Source of the DNA: Mycobacterium sp. ST-F2
GTDB taxonomy: Bacteria > Actinomycetota > Actinomycetes > Mycobacteriales > Mycobacteriaceae
Reading direction: 5' to 3'
NCBI RefSeq assembly: GCF_001905655.1
Contig: NZ_JMHT01000005.1
Coordinates: 186,001 to 250,000, forward strand
DNA: 64,000 bases
This document shows, piece after piece, positions 1 through 9,600 of this stretch. The notes under the pieces are model-generated. The model was not told the origin of the DNA and searched no databases. It saw only the letters and a program-made list of their open reading frames with translations. The position numbers and the translations under genes were made by a program. Each line of letters opens with the position of its first letter. Positions within the stretch are counted from its first letter, which is position 1.

Positions 1-641
1 CCGAACACCAGTCCCATGGCGATGTTGCCCAGCCCGGCACCGAACCCCTGATACAGGTGGTAGCTGCCGCGCAGCAGCGCCGACAGGGCCAGCGATTTGG
101 TCGGGGAGACGTCGAGTTGACGCAGCCGGGTCAACAGGAAGCCGACGACGACGATCTCTTCGGCCCAGGCGTTCGCGAACGCCATGAGCAGCAGCACGGG
201 AATACGCCACCAGGTGTCGCCGAGCGTGCTCGGCACCACGTCGACGCCCATGCCCAGGGCCCGGCCGGCGACATACAGCCCGAGCCCGGGCAGGCCGATG
301 AGTGCGGCGAGGCCCAGACCGCCGAGGAGGTCGGGCCGCCATCGAAAGCGGCCCAGCCCGATTGCCGCGGGCCGGAAGCCGGTGCGCCACAACAGATACA
401 GGGCCAGGGCGCCCCAGCCGACCAGTGTGAAGGCCGGGCTGAGGTTCAGCAGGAAGTCGATGAAGTCGATAGGCGAGCGCCGGTGGTTGAGCGCGACCTT
501 CTGCCCGGCCAGCCCGAGGATCACGGCTTCGGCCAGGCTGACGACGGCCGTATAGGCCGACAGGCCGAACGTCACCGCCAGCACCACGGCGATCTCGATG
601 CGCAGCGCGCGTCGTTCGGTCTCCTGCTCCGGCCCGGTCAT
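1..641 (-). CDS. CPBP-family intramembrane metalloprotease-like protein (partial, C-terminus off window)
   Basis: I translated this from the ATG at 641. 213 residues are visible and the rest lies beyond base 1. Hydrophobic segments lie near residues 15-45, 60-85, 105-130 and 148-170, consistent with a polytopic membrane protein. The abortive-infection/CAAX-protease (CPBP) signature follows: a Glu-Glu pair at 161-162 (AWAEEIVVVGFL) and a histidine at 195 in SYHLYQG, the usual second motif. The family motif is EExxxR, and here the arginine position holds valine, so activity may be altered. The gene lies 59 bp downstream of the DUF2470 gene on the same strand and may be co-transcribed with it. 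Substrate unknown. The family call is fairly secure and the function is not. Confidence 0.75.
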   Translation of the reverse strand, partial: MTGPEQETERRALRIEIAVVLAVTFGLSAYTAVVSLAEAVILGLAGQKVALNHRRSPIDFIDFLLNLSPAFTLVGWGALALYLLWRTGFRPAAIGLGRFRWRPDLLGGLGLAALIGLPGLGLYVAGRALGMGVDVVPSTLGDTWWRIPVLLLMAFANAWAEEIVVVGFLLTRLRQLDVSPTKSLALSALLRGSYHLYQGFGAGLGNIAMGLVF

Positions 642-700
642 CGCAGCAACGGTAACCGCGCCTGTCTGATGCTCTTCGCGCAAGCGGCTCATCGGCGCGC

Positions 701-1495
701 TCAGGTCCTGCGCGCGCGCAGCCCGTTGAGGAACGGGCAGCCCATCAGGGTGCGGATGGCGCGGCTGAGGCCGGTGACGTCGTCGACGGGCCTGCTGAAC
801 GGCAACCGGACGTCGTGGTCGCCGTCTTCGCGTTCGATGCGCAGCTGCACGCCGTAGCGGTCGAGGCCCAAGGGGCGGACGTGGCCGCGGCGCAGGGTGA
901 CCGGGAGCCGGCTGGCGAGCCGGTCGACCATGTCGCGGTGGGCGCTCTCCATGTGTTGCACCCAGTGCGACTCCATGGCGCAGAACGGGTCGGGCCGGGC
1001 GTCAAGCAGTGCGCCGACGGGCACGGACTCGGCGCCGGTGGCGTCGGCCACCACGACCGACTCGATCTCGAGCCGGACCAGCGTGCAGGGGTTTTCGTGG
1101 TCTGCTCCGGCATTCACTTGGAGCAGTACCGGGTGCGGGTTTTCGGACGCGACGAGGTCGAGCAGCGCCGGGACCCGTGCCGCCGGGACGGCGTGCAGGC
1201 GGCCGCGGAACCAGACGAGGGAGCGCACCCGTTCCCGCAACGGCAGGGCGGCCAGATCGGTCAGTTCCAGCATGGCGGCGACGCCGCTGTGTCCGGCGGC
1301 GCCGGCCGTGGCGGCGAGGAGGCCCGAGGCCGGGACCGTCAGGACGACGGAGCCGTCGGCCAGCAGATGGTGCACCGGCGTGGTGATCGGTGTGACGCCG
1401 TCGGCGGCCAGCATCGCGTCGGCCGCTCGGGCGCACGCGCTGCGGACGCGTTCGGCTGTGGTCGGTGCTGCGATTGTCGTCGTGAGGTCGCGCAT
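701..1495 (-). CDS. DUF2470 domain protein, probably iron-regulated (Rv3839-like)
   Basis: 264 residues. The C-terminal third (about 170-250) resembles the DUF2470 / heme-utilisation-like split-barrel fold, with the segment around MESAHRDMVDRLASRL typical of that domain. The N-terminal part is a related flavin-reductase-like region. A purine-rich AAGGCGGG precedes the ATG. A sequence matching 15 of 19 positions of the IdeR consensus sits 20 bp upstream, so repression by iron-loaded IdeR is likely. The M. tuberculosis counterpart beside pheA is Rv3839, which I recall being listed among IdeR-repressed genes. The biochemical role is not established. DUF2470 proteins are often linked to heme or flavin handling. 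Confidence 0.8.
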   Translation of the reverse strand: MRDLTTTIAAPTTAERVRSACARAADAMLAADGVTPITTPVHHLLADGSVVLTVPASGLLAATAGAAGHSGVAAMLELTDLAALPLRERVRSLVWFRGRLHAVPAARVPALLDLVASENPHPVLLQVNAGADHENPCTLVRLEIESVVVADATGAESVPVGALLDARPDPFCAMESHWVQHMESAHRDMVDRLASRLPVTLRRGHVRPLGLDRYGVQLRIEREDGDHDVRLPFSRPVDDVTGLSRAIRTLMGCPFLNGLRARRT

Positions 1496-1515
1496 GTCCC
1501 GCCTTCGCTAGTAAG

Positions 1516-1534
1516 TGAGGTAAGCCTAAGTTAA
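1516..1534 (-). promoter_or_regulatory. IdeR (iron box) operator
   Basis: On the minus strand the 19 bases read TTAACTTAGGCTTACCTCA, matching 15 of 19 positions of the mycobacterial iron box TTAGGTTAGGCTAACCTAA. It lies 20 bp upstream of the DUF2470 start codon and about 80 bp from the divergent pheA start. Iron-dependent repression of the DUF2470 gene is the natural reading. Confidence 0.75.
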
Positions 1535-1616
1535 CTATCGCCTGGTGCCGGCGCAAGGCCTACCGAAAGGCCCGCGTCGCGAGCTCCGGCGCACCGGCAA
1601 CCAGTAGGGTTGCGGC

Positions 1617-2531
1617 GTGGCACGCATCGCCTATCTCGGGCCGCAAGGCACTTTCACTGAAGCGGCCATGCTGCAATTGGCCGACGCCGCACCGGGCGGA
1701 TCGGAGTTCGAACCCGTCGCCTGCGACAGCTCGGGCGCGGCGCTGGAAGCCGTGCGGATGGGCACCGCGGACTACGCGTGCGTACCGATCGAGAACTCCA
1801 TCGAGGGTTCGGTGCTGCCGACCATGGACAGCCTGTCGTGGGGCAGTGGCGTACAGATTTTCGCCGAGCACACCCTCGATGTCGCGTTCACCATCGTCGT
1901 CCGGCCGGGTGTGACCGCCGAAACGGTGTCCACCGTCGCGGCCTTCCCCGTGGCGGCGGCCCAGGTGCGGCGGTGGCTGGCCGAGCGGCTGCCGCACGCC
2001 ACGGTCGTGCCCGCGATCTCGAATGCCGGTGCGGCGCAGCAGGTTTCCGAAGGGTTGGCCGATGCCGGAGTCAGTACCGCGTTGGCCGCGCTGCGGTGGG
2101 AACTGGACTCGTTGGCCGAGGGCGTCGTCGACGAGCCCAATGCCCGAACGCGTTTCGTGCTGGTCGGCCGCCCCGGCCCGCCGCCGCCGCGCACCGGTGC
2201 CGACCGCACGTCCGTCGTCCTGCGTCTGCGTAACGAACCCGGCGCGCTGGTGTCGGCGATGACCGAGTTCTCGATCCGGGGCATCGACCTGACCCGCATC
2301 GAATCCCGGCCTACCAGAACGGAATTGGGCACCTACATCTTCTATCTGGACTGCGTCGGACACATCGACGACGCACCGGTCGCCGAGGCGCTGAAGGCGC
2401 TGCACCGGCGGGTGGCCGAGGTGCGGTACCTGGGCTCGTGGCCGACGGGCGTGGCGGCGGGCGCGGCACCCCCGGACACCGATGAGGCGACGCAGTGGTT
2501 GGCGGGGTTGAGAGAAGGGGGCCGGGCATGA
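1617..2531 (+). CDS. pheA: Prephenate dehydratase
   Basis: 304 residues, GTG start. The protein catalyses decarboxylation and dehydration of prephenate to phenylpyruvate in phenylalanine synthesis, in the cytosol. The N-terminus ARIAYLGPQGTFTE is the family signature. The catalytic TRF triad appears in NARTRFVLVGR. A C-terminal ACT domain (about 200-280) carries the GALV and ESRP motifs that bind phenylalanine for feedback inhibition. This is a monofunctional enzyme with no fused chorismate mutase, as in M. tuberculosis Rv3838c. Its stop overlaps the next start (ATGA), implying translational coupling with the phosphatase gene. Confidence 0.97.
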   Translation: MARIAYLGPQGTFTEAAMLQLADAAPGGSEFEPVACDSSGAALEAVRMGTADYACVPIENSIEGSVLPTMDSLSWGSGVQIFAEHTLDVAFTIVVRPGVTAETVSTVAAFPVAAAQVRRWLAERLPHATVVPAISNAGAAQQVSEGLADAGVSTALAALRWELDSLAEGVVDEPNARTRFVLVGRPGPPPPRTGADRTSVVLRLRNEPGALVSAMTEFSIRGIDLTRIESRPTRTELGTYIFYLDCVGHIDDAPVAEALKALHRRVAEVRYLGSWPTGVAAGAAPPDTDEATQWLAGLREGGRA

Positions 2532-3202
2532 GTGGCCGTTTGGTGTTGGTGCGGCACGGGCAGTCGGAGGCGAACGTCGCCAAGCGGCTGGATACCCGGC
2601 CGCCCGGGGCGCCGCTGACCCAGCTCGGCCACCAGCAGGCCCGCGATTTCGGGATCGACTGGGCGCATCCCGTCGGGCTGGTGGTGCATTCGGTGGCGGA
2701 GCGGGCCGTGCAGACGGCCGCTGACATCGCGGACGGGCTGGGCCTGGACCCGGTCGAGGTCCACGGCATCCACGAGGTGCAGGTGGGCGACCTGGAAGGC
2801 CGCAGTGACGCCGACGCCATCGCGCAGTTCGACGCCGTCTACGACGAGTGGCAGCGGGGCATCCTCGACGTCCCCATGCCCGGCGGTGAGACGGGTCTCG
2901 AAGTGCTGGACCGGTATGTGCCGGTGCTGACGCATCTGCGCGTGCGGTACCTGGACGACCACGAGTGGGCAGGCGACATCCTGGTGGTGAGCCACGGCGC
3001 GGCCATCCGGCTGGTGGCCGCCCAAATGGCCGGAGTGGACGCCGATTTCGCGTCCGAGCATCACCTGCGCAACGGCGAATGTGTGGTGCTGAGCCCGATC
3101 ACCGACGGCCGGTGGAGCTGCGTGCAGTGGGGCCCGGTGCTGCCGCCGTTCTACCCGGGACACGACCCCGCGGCGCCCCCGGCGCCCGACCCGATGGGCT
3201 GA
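2528..3202 (+). CDS. Histidine phosphatase (phosphoglycerate mutase-like)
   Basis: 224 residues from the ATG at 2528, which overlaps the pheA stop. A longer GTG start at 2495 is possible but less likely. The N-terminal LVLVRHGQSEAN is the RHG motif with the phospho-accepting histidine. A second catalytic histidine is in VVSHGAAIRL near residue 160. The M. tuberculosis equivalent Rv3837c was named gpm2, but the family contains many phosphatases and true mutase activity should not be assumed. Coupling to pheA is conserved in mycobacteria, yet no substrate link to phenylalanine synthesis is obvious. Confidence 0.9.
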   Translation: MSGRLVLVRHGQSEANVAKRLDTRPPGAPLTQLGHQQARDFGIDWAHPVGLVVHSVAERAVQTAADIADGLGLDPVEVHGIHEVQVGDLEGRSDADAIAQFDAVYDEWQRGILDVPMPGGETGLEVLDRYVPVLTHLRVRYLDDHEWAGDILVVSHGAAIRLVAAQMAGVDADFASEHHLRNGECVVLSPITDGRWSCVQWGPVLPPFYPGHDPAAPPAPDPMG

Positions 3203-3212
3203 GGTGGGCTGA

Positions 3213-3410
3213 CTATCCGGTGGCCCGCAGGCCCACCGCCGGCTGGGCGCAGCCGCACCCGACCACGTCGCAATCGATGCGTAGCGTGTGCTCGGACTCG
3301 GGCAGTGCGCAGGTTTCCTCGGTGCATTCGGCAGGCAGGCCGGCGTGCACGATGACCGTGCCGTGGCAGTGCGCCAGCCCGTCCCCGCAGTTGCGGCAGG
3401 CGGTGCTCAT
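3213..3410 (-). CDS. Small cysteine-rich protein, putative metal binder
   Basis: 65 residues from the ATG at 3410. The reading frame stays open upstream, but the longer N-terminus is low-complexity and overlaps the metallopeptidase gene. Eight cysteines (5, 8, 15, 29, 34, 47, 52, 54) plus several histidines include CRNC and CGC pairs, suggesting one or two zinc-ribbon-like or metal-binding sites. There is no signal peptide or membrane segment. It lies 49 bp downstream of the zincin-like metallopeptidase on the same strand. I do not recognise a named family. Confidence 0.65.
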   Translation of the reverse strand: MSTACRNCGDGLAHCHGTVIVHAGLPAECTEETCALPESEHTLRIDCDVVGCGCAQPAVGLRATG

Positions 3411-3459
3411 GGCCTCTTTTGTAGCACCGCGGTCCGACAAAACCGGGGTGCCGCGCTGC

Positions 3460-3810
3460 TCAGCCCCAGCCGAGCTCGTGCAGCCGCTCGTCGTCGATAC
3501 CGAAGTGGTGGGCGATCTCATGGATCACCGTGATGGCGACCTCGTCGACCACCTGCTCCTCGGAGTCGCACATGTCGAGCAGCGCGTCGCGGTAGATCGA
3601 GATGGTGTCGGGCAGCGCGCCCGCGTAGAAGGAATCACGCTCGGTGAGGGCGACGCCTTCGTACAGCCCCAGGATCGTCGGATCGTCCGGGTTGCGCGGC
3701 TGTACCAGCACCACGACGTTGTCGAGTGCCGCGGCGAGCCGGGGCGGGATCAGGTCGAGCGCGTCGGACACCAACTCCTCGAAGCGCTGCCGGCTCATGC
3801 GTACCGGCAC
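3460..3810 (-). CDS. Zincin-like metallopeptidase (Rv3836-like)
   Basis: 116 residues from the GTG at 3810, or 112 from the ATG at 3798. HEIAH at residues 97-101, followed by FGIDDERL, is the HExxH zinc motif of the minimal metallopeptidase family (DUF1025 / zincin-like type 1). A conserved GLYEGVALTERDS segment precedes it. The GTG lies two bases after the stop of the upstream proline-rich membrane protein, so the two are translated as an operon. This pairing is conserved as Rv3835-Rv3836 in M. tuberculosis. Substrate unknown. The protein has no export signal and is probably cytosolic. Confidence 0.85.
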   Translation of the reverse strand: MPVRMSRQRFEELVSDALDLIPPRLAAALDNVVVLVQPRNPDDPTILGLYEGVALTERDSFYAGALPDTISIYRDALLDMCDSEEQVVDEVAITVIHEIAHHFGIDDERLHELGWG

Positions 3811-3812
3811 GG

Positions 3813-5279
3813 CTACGGAGCGGGTGGCAGCACGGCCGGTCCAGGCGGTGCACCCGCGCCCACCGGGCCCGCCGGAGGTGGCGGCGGCGCGCCGGGCTGC
3901 GCCTCCTCGAGCGGCGGGCCGTCGAGCGGCGCACCGCCACCGGGCGGCGGCGCCGGAGCCGGCGGCGGACCGTTCAGGAACGTGTTGCCCTGCTGCTGCT
4001 GAGGAGTCCCGGGCGTGGCGGCACCGTGCTGGTTCGACGTGTCGGGCTGACCCGGCATGTGCTGGTTGCCCTGGGGCGTCTGCGGGGCCTGCTGGCCGCG
4101 CTGGTTCTGCCCGGACTGGCCGGACTGTGAACCCTGCGACGAGGACGACGACGAGCCCTGCGACGACGTGTCCACCGGCGGCTCGATGACCGGGATCGGG
4201 GGGAGGTTCAGCCGCTCCTCCGGGATGGCCGGCGGCGCAACCGGCGACTGCCCGTTGATCATGAGCGGGCCCTTGGCGCTGCCCACCAGCGTCGACCAGC
4301 CGCCGTTTCCGAGCGATGAGCCGATGCTGCACGAGACCTGGCGGCTGCCGGCCGTCCAACTGGGCAGCGCGATGGAGCTGTAGATCAGCGTCAGCGTGGT
4401 GCCGCGCAACTCGACCGGAGCCAGGTAGGCGTCGGTGGCCTTGGTGCAGGAGTCCTTGATGTACGTCAGCTGATCGGGTTCGGCCGGCATGATGTCGTGG
4501 TATTTGTCGGCCAGGTTGACCGCGCCGGTGACCTCCATGGCGTGCGGTGCCGAGCAGTCGACCGGGATGTCGATGGGCTGGTTGGTCGCCGGGTCGATAC
4601 CCAGGCAGGTGCCGGCCGGCCACACCTTGGACTGGTCGACGTCCGCGACCTTGCCCTTGTAGGCCAGCTGTTGGCTGTTCGGGCCGAGCAATTGCAAGCC
4701 GCACAGCATGCGGCGCTGGCCCTTGGCCTTCCAGGCCTTGTCGCCGGACCAGACCAGGCTGACCGCGAACTTGCCGTTCGGATCGAAGCGCGGGCCCAGG
4801 TAGTCGCGCGCGGCGTTCTGGCACTGCTCCTGACTGATCTGCTTGATCCGGGAGTCCGAGGGCGGCGCGGCGTTCGGGCCGTATTCACTGCCCGGGAACG
4901 TCCGCATGTCGAGCGACTCGGCAACCTCGAAGCGGTGCTCGTTCTTGCAGTCGACGATCTCGACGGCGTCCGGCGAGCGCTCCGGCCAGTTCAGGCAGTC
5001 GCCGGGCTTGGCGTGGTCGAGGGTGTCGCTCACCCGGCCGGCGTTGACGCGGCCGCTGGTGAAACCGAGGCCGGTCGGGCCGAGGGAGCCTTCGGGCATG
5101 ACGGTGAGGACGCCGGCGATGAGCAGTCCGCCGAGCGCGGTGAGGACGAGCGCGCGCTGCGTCCCGGTGACATGCATGCCGTGCATGCGTTGCCGCCAGG
5201 TTGTCGTCGTCTTCGGCGCGTCTGGGGGTGTGTCCGTGCCCAGTTCGACCGCCGCGGGTGCGTCCAACATCGGCTCCAT
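3813..5279 (-). CDS. Membrane-anchored septum-formation-family protein with proline-rich tail (Rv3835-like)
   Basis: 488 residues from the ATG at 5279. An upstream ATG at 5366 would add 29 residues but runs into the serS promoter. A short cytoplasmic N-terminus is followed by a single membrane helix (ALVLTALGGLLIAGVLTVM, about residues 42-60). The extracytoplasmic region then has repeated GDCLNW / C..PH..EV / TCLGID elements typical of the actinobacterial septum-formation domain. The last ~130 residues are low-complexity Ser/Gln/Gly and then Pro/Gly, resembling wall-spanning segments. The gene is operonic with the metallopeptidase downstream and divergent from serS. The exact role is unproven. 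Confidence 0.8.
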   Translation of the reverse strand: MEPMLDAPAAVELGTDTPPDAPKTTTTWRQRMHGMHVTGTQRALVLTALGGLLIAGVLTVMPEGSLGPTGLGFTSGRVNAGRVSDTLDHAKPGDCLNWPERSPDAVEIVDCKNEHRFEVAESLDMRTFPGSEYGPNAAPPSDSRIKQISQEQCQNAARDYLGPRFDPNGKFAVSLVWSGDKAWKAKGQRRMLCGLQLLGPNSQQLAYKGKVADVDQSKVWPAGTCLGIDPATNQPIDIPVDCSAPHAMEVTGAVNLADKYHDIMPAEPDQLTYIKDSCTKATDAYLAPVELRGTTLTLIYSSIALPSWTAGSRQVSCSIGSSLGNGGWSTLVGSAKGPLMINGQSPVAPPAIPEERLNLPPIPVIEPPVDTSSQGSSSSSSQGSQSGQSGQNQRGQQAPQTPQGNQHMPGQPDTSNQHGAATPGTPQQQQGNTFLNGPPPAPAPPPGGGAPLDGPPLEEAQPGAPPPPPAGPVGAGAPPGPAVLPPAP

Positions 5280-5401
5280 TGTGACAGCCGCGGCTGGAGC
5301 TGTGACAAGAGTTGCAGTTGTACCGTTATGTGGTTGTGGCCGGGCACCGCTAGAGGCCCTCGACATTCCACGGCCGCGGCGACAAAAGTAGTCTGACGCC
5401 C

Positions 5402-6658
5402 GTGATCGACCTCAAGCTGTTGCGCGAAGATCCGGACCGGGTGCGGGCGTCGCAGCGGTCCCGTGGCGAAGACCCCGGCCTCGTGGATGCGCTGCTGGAC
5501 GCTGACGCGGCCCGGCGTGCCGCCATCTCCGAGGCGGACACCGCACGGGCCAACCAGAAGGCGGCGAGCAAGCTCGTCGGCGCGGCCTCGCCGGAGGAAC
5601 GGCCCGCACTGCTGGAGAAGGCCAAGGAACTGTCCGCGGCGATCAAGGACATCGAGGCCAGGCAGGCCGAGGCGGAGGCGGCGTTCACCGCCGCCCACAT
5701 GGCCATCGGCAACGTCATCATCGACGGTGTCCCGGCCGGCGGCGAGAGCGACTTCGAGGTGCTGGATGTGGTGGGTGAACCGCCGGCACTTGATGCTCCG
5801 AAGGACCACCTGGAACTGGGCGAGGCCATCGGCCTGCTCGACATGGAGCGCGGCGCCAAGGTGTCGGGCTCGCGCTTCTATTTCCTGACGGGCCAGGGCG
5901 CCCTGCTTCAGCTGGGCCTGCTGCAGTTGGCCGTCCGGCTGGCCACCGAGAACGGGTTCACCCTGATGATCCCGCCGGTGCTTGTGCGGCCGGAAGTCAT
6001 GCGCGGCACCGGTTTCCTGGGTGCGCACGCCGACGAGATCTACCGTCTCGAAGCCGACGACCTGTACCTCGTCGGGACCTCGGAGGTGCCGCTGGCCGGC
6101 TACCACTCCGACGAAATCCTGGACCTGTCCGAGGGTCCGCTGCGGTACGCGGGCTGGTCGTCGTGCTTCCGCCGGGAGGCCGGCAGCTACGGCAAGGACA
6201 CCCGCGGCATCATCCGGGTGCACCAGTTCGACAAGGTCGAGGCCTTCGTCTACTGCAAGCCGGAGGACGCCGAGGCCGAGCACCAGAAGCTGCTCGACTG
6301 GCAGCGCCAGATGCTGGCCATGATCGAGGTGCCCTACCGCGTGATCGACGTCGCGGCAGGCGATCTCGGGTCGTCGGCGGCCCGCAAGTACGACTGCGAG
6401 GCCTGGGTGCCGACACAGCAGGCCTACCGCGAGCTGACGTCGACCTCGAACTGCACGACGTTCCAGGCCCGGCGCCTGTCCACCCGCTACCGCGACGAGA
6501 ACGGCAAGCCGCAGACGGCCGCGACCCTCAACGGCACACTCGCCACGACGCGCTGGCTGGTCGCGATCCTGGAGAACCACCAGCAGCCCGACGGCAGCGT
6601 CCGGGTGCCCGACGCGCTGGTGCCGTACGTCGGCACCTCGGTGTTACAGCCCAAGTAG
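5402..6658 (+). CDS. serS: Seryl-tRNA synthetase
   Basis: 418 residues, GTG start. The N-terminal ~110 residues form the long antiparallel coiled-coil tRNA-binding arm ([20 protein letters not shown] onward). The class II catalytic core follows. Motif 2 is visible as [14 protein letters not shown] and motif 3 as [16 protein letters not shown] near the C-terminus. It charges tRNA-Ser, and tRNA-Sec where present, with serine in the cytosol. Length matches the bacterial family. Position next to the Rv3835/Rv3836-like genes is as in M. tuberculosis (Rv3834c). Confidence 0.98.
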   Translation: MIDLKLLREDPDRVRASQRSRGEDPGLVDALLDADAARRAAISEADTARANQKAASKLVGAASPEERPALLEKAKELSAAIKDIEARQAEAEAAFTAAHMAIGNVIIDGVPAGGESDFEVLDVVGEPPALDAPKDHLELGEAIGLLDMERGAKVSGSRFYFLTGQGALLQLGLLQLAVRLATENGFTLMIPPVLVRPEVMRGTGFLGAHADEIYRLEADDLYLVGTSEVPLAGYHSDEILDLSEGPLRYAGWSSCFRREAGSYGKDTRGIIRVHQFDKVEAFVYCKPEDAEAEHQKLLDWQRQMLAMIEVPYRVIDVAAGDLGSSAARKYDCEAWVPTQQAYRELTSTSNCTTFQARRLSTRYRDENGKPQTAATLNGTLATTRWLVAILENHQQPDGSVRVPDALVPYVGTSVLQPK

Positions 6659-6676
6659 AACCACGTCGGCGGGGGC

Positions 6677-9600
6677 ATGACGGTGGAACGGGCGGTGCGG
6701 GTGACGGTCCTCGGCCCGGTTCGGGCCTGGGTCGGCGACGATCCGGTGGACCTGGGCGCGCGCATGCAGCGGGCGCTGCTGGCCCGGTTGGTCGCCGCAC
6801 GCGGGCACACGGTGTCCGTCGACCGGCTCATCCATGACCTGTGGGAGGGCGAACCGCCGCCCAAGGCGCTGTCGGCCCTGCAGGTCTACGTCTCGCACCT
6901 GCGGCGGGTGCTGGAACCTGACCGGCCCCGCCGGGCGCCGGCCCGCATACTGGTCAGCGCGGCGCCGGGGTACTGCCTGCGGTTGCCCGACGATGCCGTC
7001 GACTCCTGGCGCTTCGAGGCGAAAGTGGCTGCGGCACAAGAGGAATCGGACCCGCGGCAACGCGCGCAGCTGCTCGACGAGGCGCTGGCGGGCTGGGCGG
7101 GCGATCCGTTCGCGGGCGCCGGTGACGCGTTGTGGGCGGCGCCGGAGATCTCCCGGCTGACCGAGCTCCGGCTGGCCGCGGTGGAAAGCCACGCCGCCGC
7201 CCACGTCGACCTCGCCCGGTACAGCAGCGCCATCGCCGCGCTCGAAGGGCACGTCGCCGAACATCCGGGACGCGAAGGTGCCGCCGCGGTCCTGGCGACG
7301 GCGCTGTACCGGACCGGGCGGCAGGCGGGCGCACTCGAGGTGTTGCGGCGCACCCGCGAACACCTCATCGACGAGCTGGGTCTGGAACCCGGCCGCGCCC
7401 TGCGGGATCTCGAACGCGACATCCTGCGCCAGGCTGATCACCTGGAACCGTCGCAGCCCGCCCCGGTCCGGCCGTCGCCGCCGCAGACCCGGGATACCGC
7501 GCCGCGCGACCGAACCGGACAGGCCTACGGCCGGGCCGAGGAACTCGCGACCATCGACGCCGTGGCCCGCAGCGTCGCCACCGGTGCCAGCGCCGTGATG
7601 TGGATCGGTGGCGAGGCGGGCTCGGGCAAGACGACGCTGGCCGCTGCGGCGGCGGGCCGGTTGCGGGCCGCGGGATGGCGGACGGTGCACGGCCGCTGCC
7701 AGGAGGTGCACGGCGCACCCGCGGGCTGGGCGTGGACCGAGGTGCTGCGGGAGCTGTTGGGGGAGGCCGCGAACGACCGGCAGGCGCTGGCGCCGCTGCT
7801 GCACGACGGCGCCGCGGCCGAGCAGGGCACCTTCTGGCTCGGGCAGGCGGTGGCCGACGCGCTCGGTGCCGTCGCCGATGAGCAGCCTCTGGCCGTCGTA
7901 CTCGACGATCTGCACCGCACCGACGGCCTGACGCTGGAGCTGCTGCGGCTGGTGGCCGACCGCGTGCAGGACCGCCGCGTGCTGGTCATCGCGACGTACC
8001 GCCCGTCGGAGGATCGCGGCGAACTGGAGGTGGCGCGTGCGGCGCTGACGGTGCACACGTCCGCGCACCTGATCCTCGGTGGGCTGGACGCGGCGGCCAC
8101 CGCCGCCGTCGCCGCCGATTGCGGGCTGACGACCAGCGGTGAAGCCCTGCGCCTGCTGCGCGAACGGACCGGCGGCAACCCGCTGTTCGTCCGCGAGCTG
8201 GCCCGGCTGATGGCCGCCGAGGGCCAGGACGCGGTGTGGGCGTCGGTGCCGGTCGGGGTGCGTGACGTGCTGCGGCGCCGGCTGGCCCGGCTGCCCGGCC
8301 CGACGGTCACCGCGCTGCGCCAGGCCGCGGTCCTGGGCCGCGACATCGACGTCGACCTGTTGGCCGAACTGGGCCGTAGCGACCCTGACGATCTGCTCGA
8401 CGCGCTGGAACCCGCCGTCCTGCTGGGTCTGCTCGACGAGCCGACCCCGGGCCGGCTGCAGTTCGCGCACGGCCTGGTCCGCGACACGCTCTACGAGGAC
8501 ACCTCGAAGCTGCGCCGGTCCCGGCTGCACGCCGCCGCACTGGAGCTGCTGCGCGCTCCGGGGCGCTCGGTCGATCCGGCGGCCCTGGCGCACCACGCCG
8601 TCGCCTCGGCCACTGCGGAAACCGCCACGGCCGCAGCGGATTTCGCCACCGCGGCCGCACGCGACGCCGGTTCGGTCGGCGCCCATGCGGAAGCCGCCCG
8701 GCAGTGGCGCGCCGCGGTGCAGATGCTCGAGCTGGCGGCCAGCCGGCAGCTGTCGCCGAGCGTCGCGTTGCTGGACCAGGACATCGAGGTCCGCTGCGGC
8801 CTGATCGCGGCGCTCGCGCAGTCCGGCGACGCCGTCACCGCGCGCAGTGAGATGAAATGCGCGCTGCAGCTGGTGTCCGGCCGGTCGCGCGACGATCTGG
8901 TGGTGCGCATCCTCACCGCGTGGGACACCCCGCTGGTGTGGCGCGACCGCGAGTACGACGAGTCCGACGGACAGATGATCGGGCTGCTGCGGCACGTGCT
9001 GGCCGGCGACATCACTGCCGCCGACCGGATTCGGCTGCTCAAGGCGCTCTACGTAGAATTGGAGGGCAACGACCCGGATGGGGCGCTGGCGGCCAGCGCC
9101 GAGATGCTCGCGCTGGCGCGGCAGGTGTACGCCGACGATCCCGGGGCCGGCCGCCTGCTGTGTACCGCGCTCAACGTGCACGCTTTCTGTGCGCTCGGAC
9201 CTGACCTCGACACCGAGCGTGACGTGCTTGCCGCCGAACTGCTGCGGACCGCCGAAGCCGCCGAGCAGGCCGACTATCAAGCGGTGGCGCACTGGCTGTT
9301 GTCGCTCGCGGCCGGGAACCGCAGTGATCTGGTGACGGCGAAGCGGCACGTCGACCTCGCGGTGGCACGCGCCAGCACCGGCCAGCTGGTCCACCTGCTC
9401 GGCGTGCTGGGTCTGTTCCAGGCGCGGATGTACCTGCTGGCCGGCCGTCTCGAGGAGGCCGTCAGCGCCTACACCGACCTGGCGGCGCGGATGGCCGAGA
9501 ACGGCGCCGCCAACGGCGCCAAGCTGGCGATGGTGGGCCGCGTAACGGGTGAGTTCTGCCTCGGTGACCTGGGCACGCTGGCCGACGAGCTGCTGTTCTT

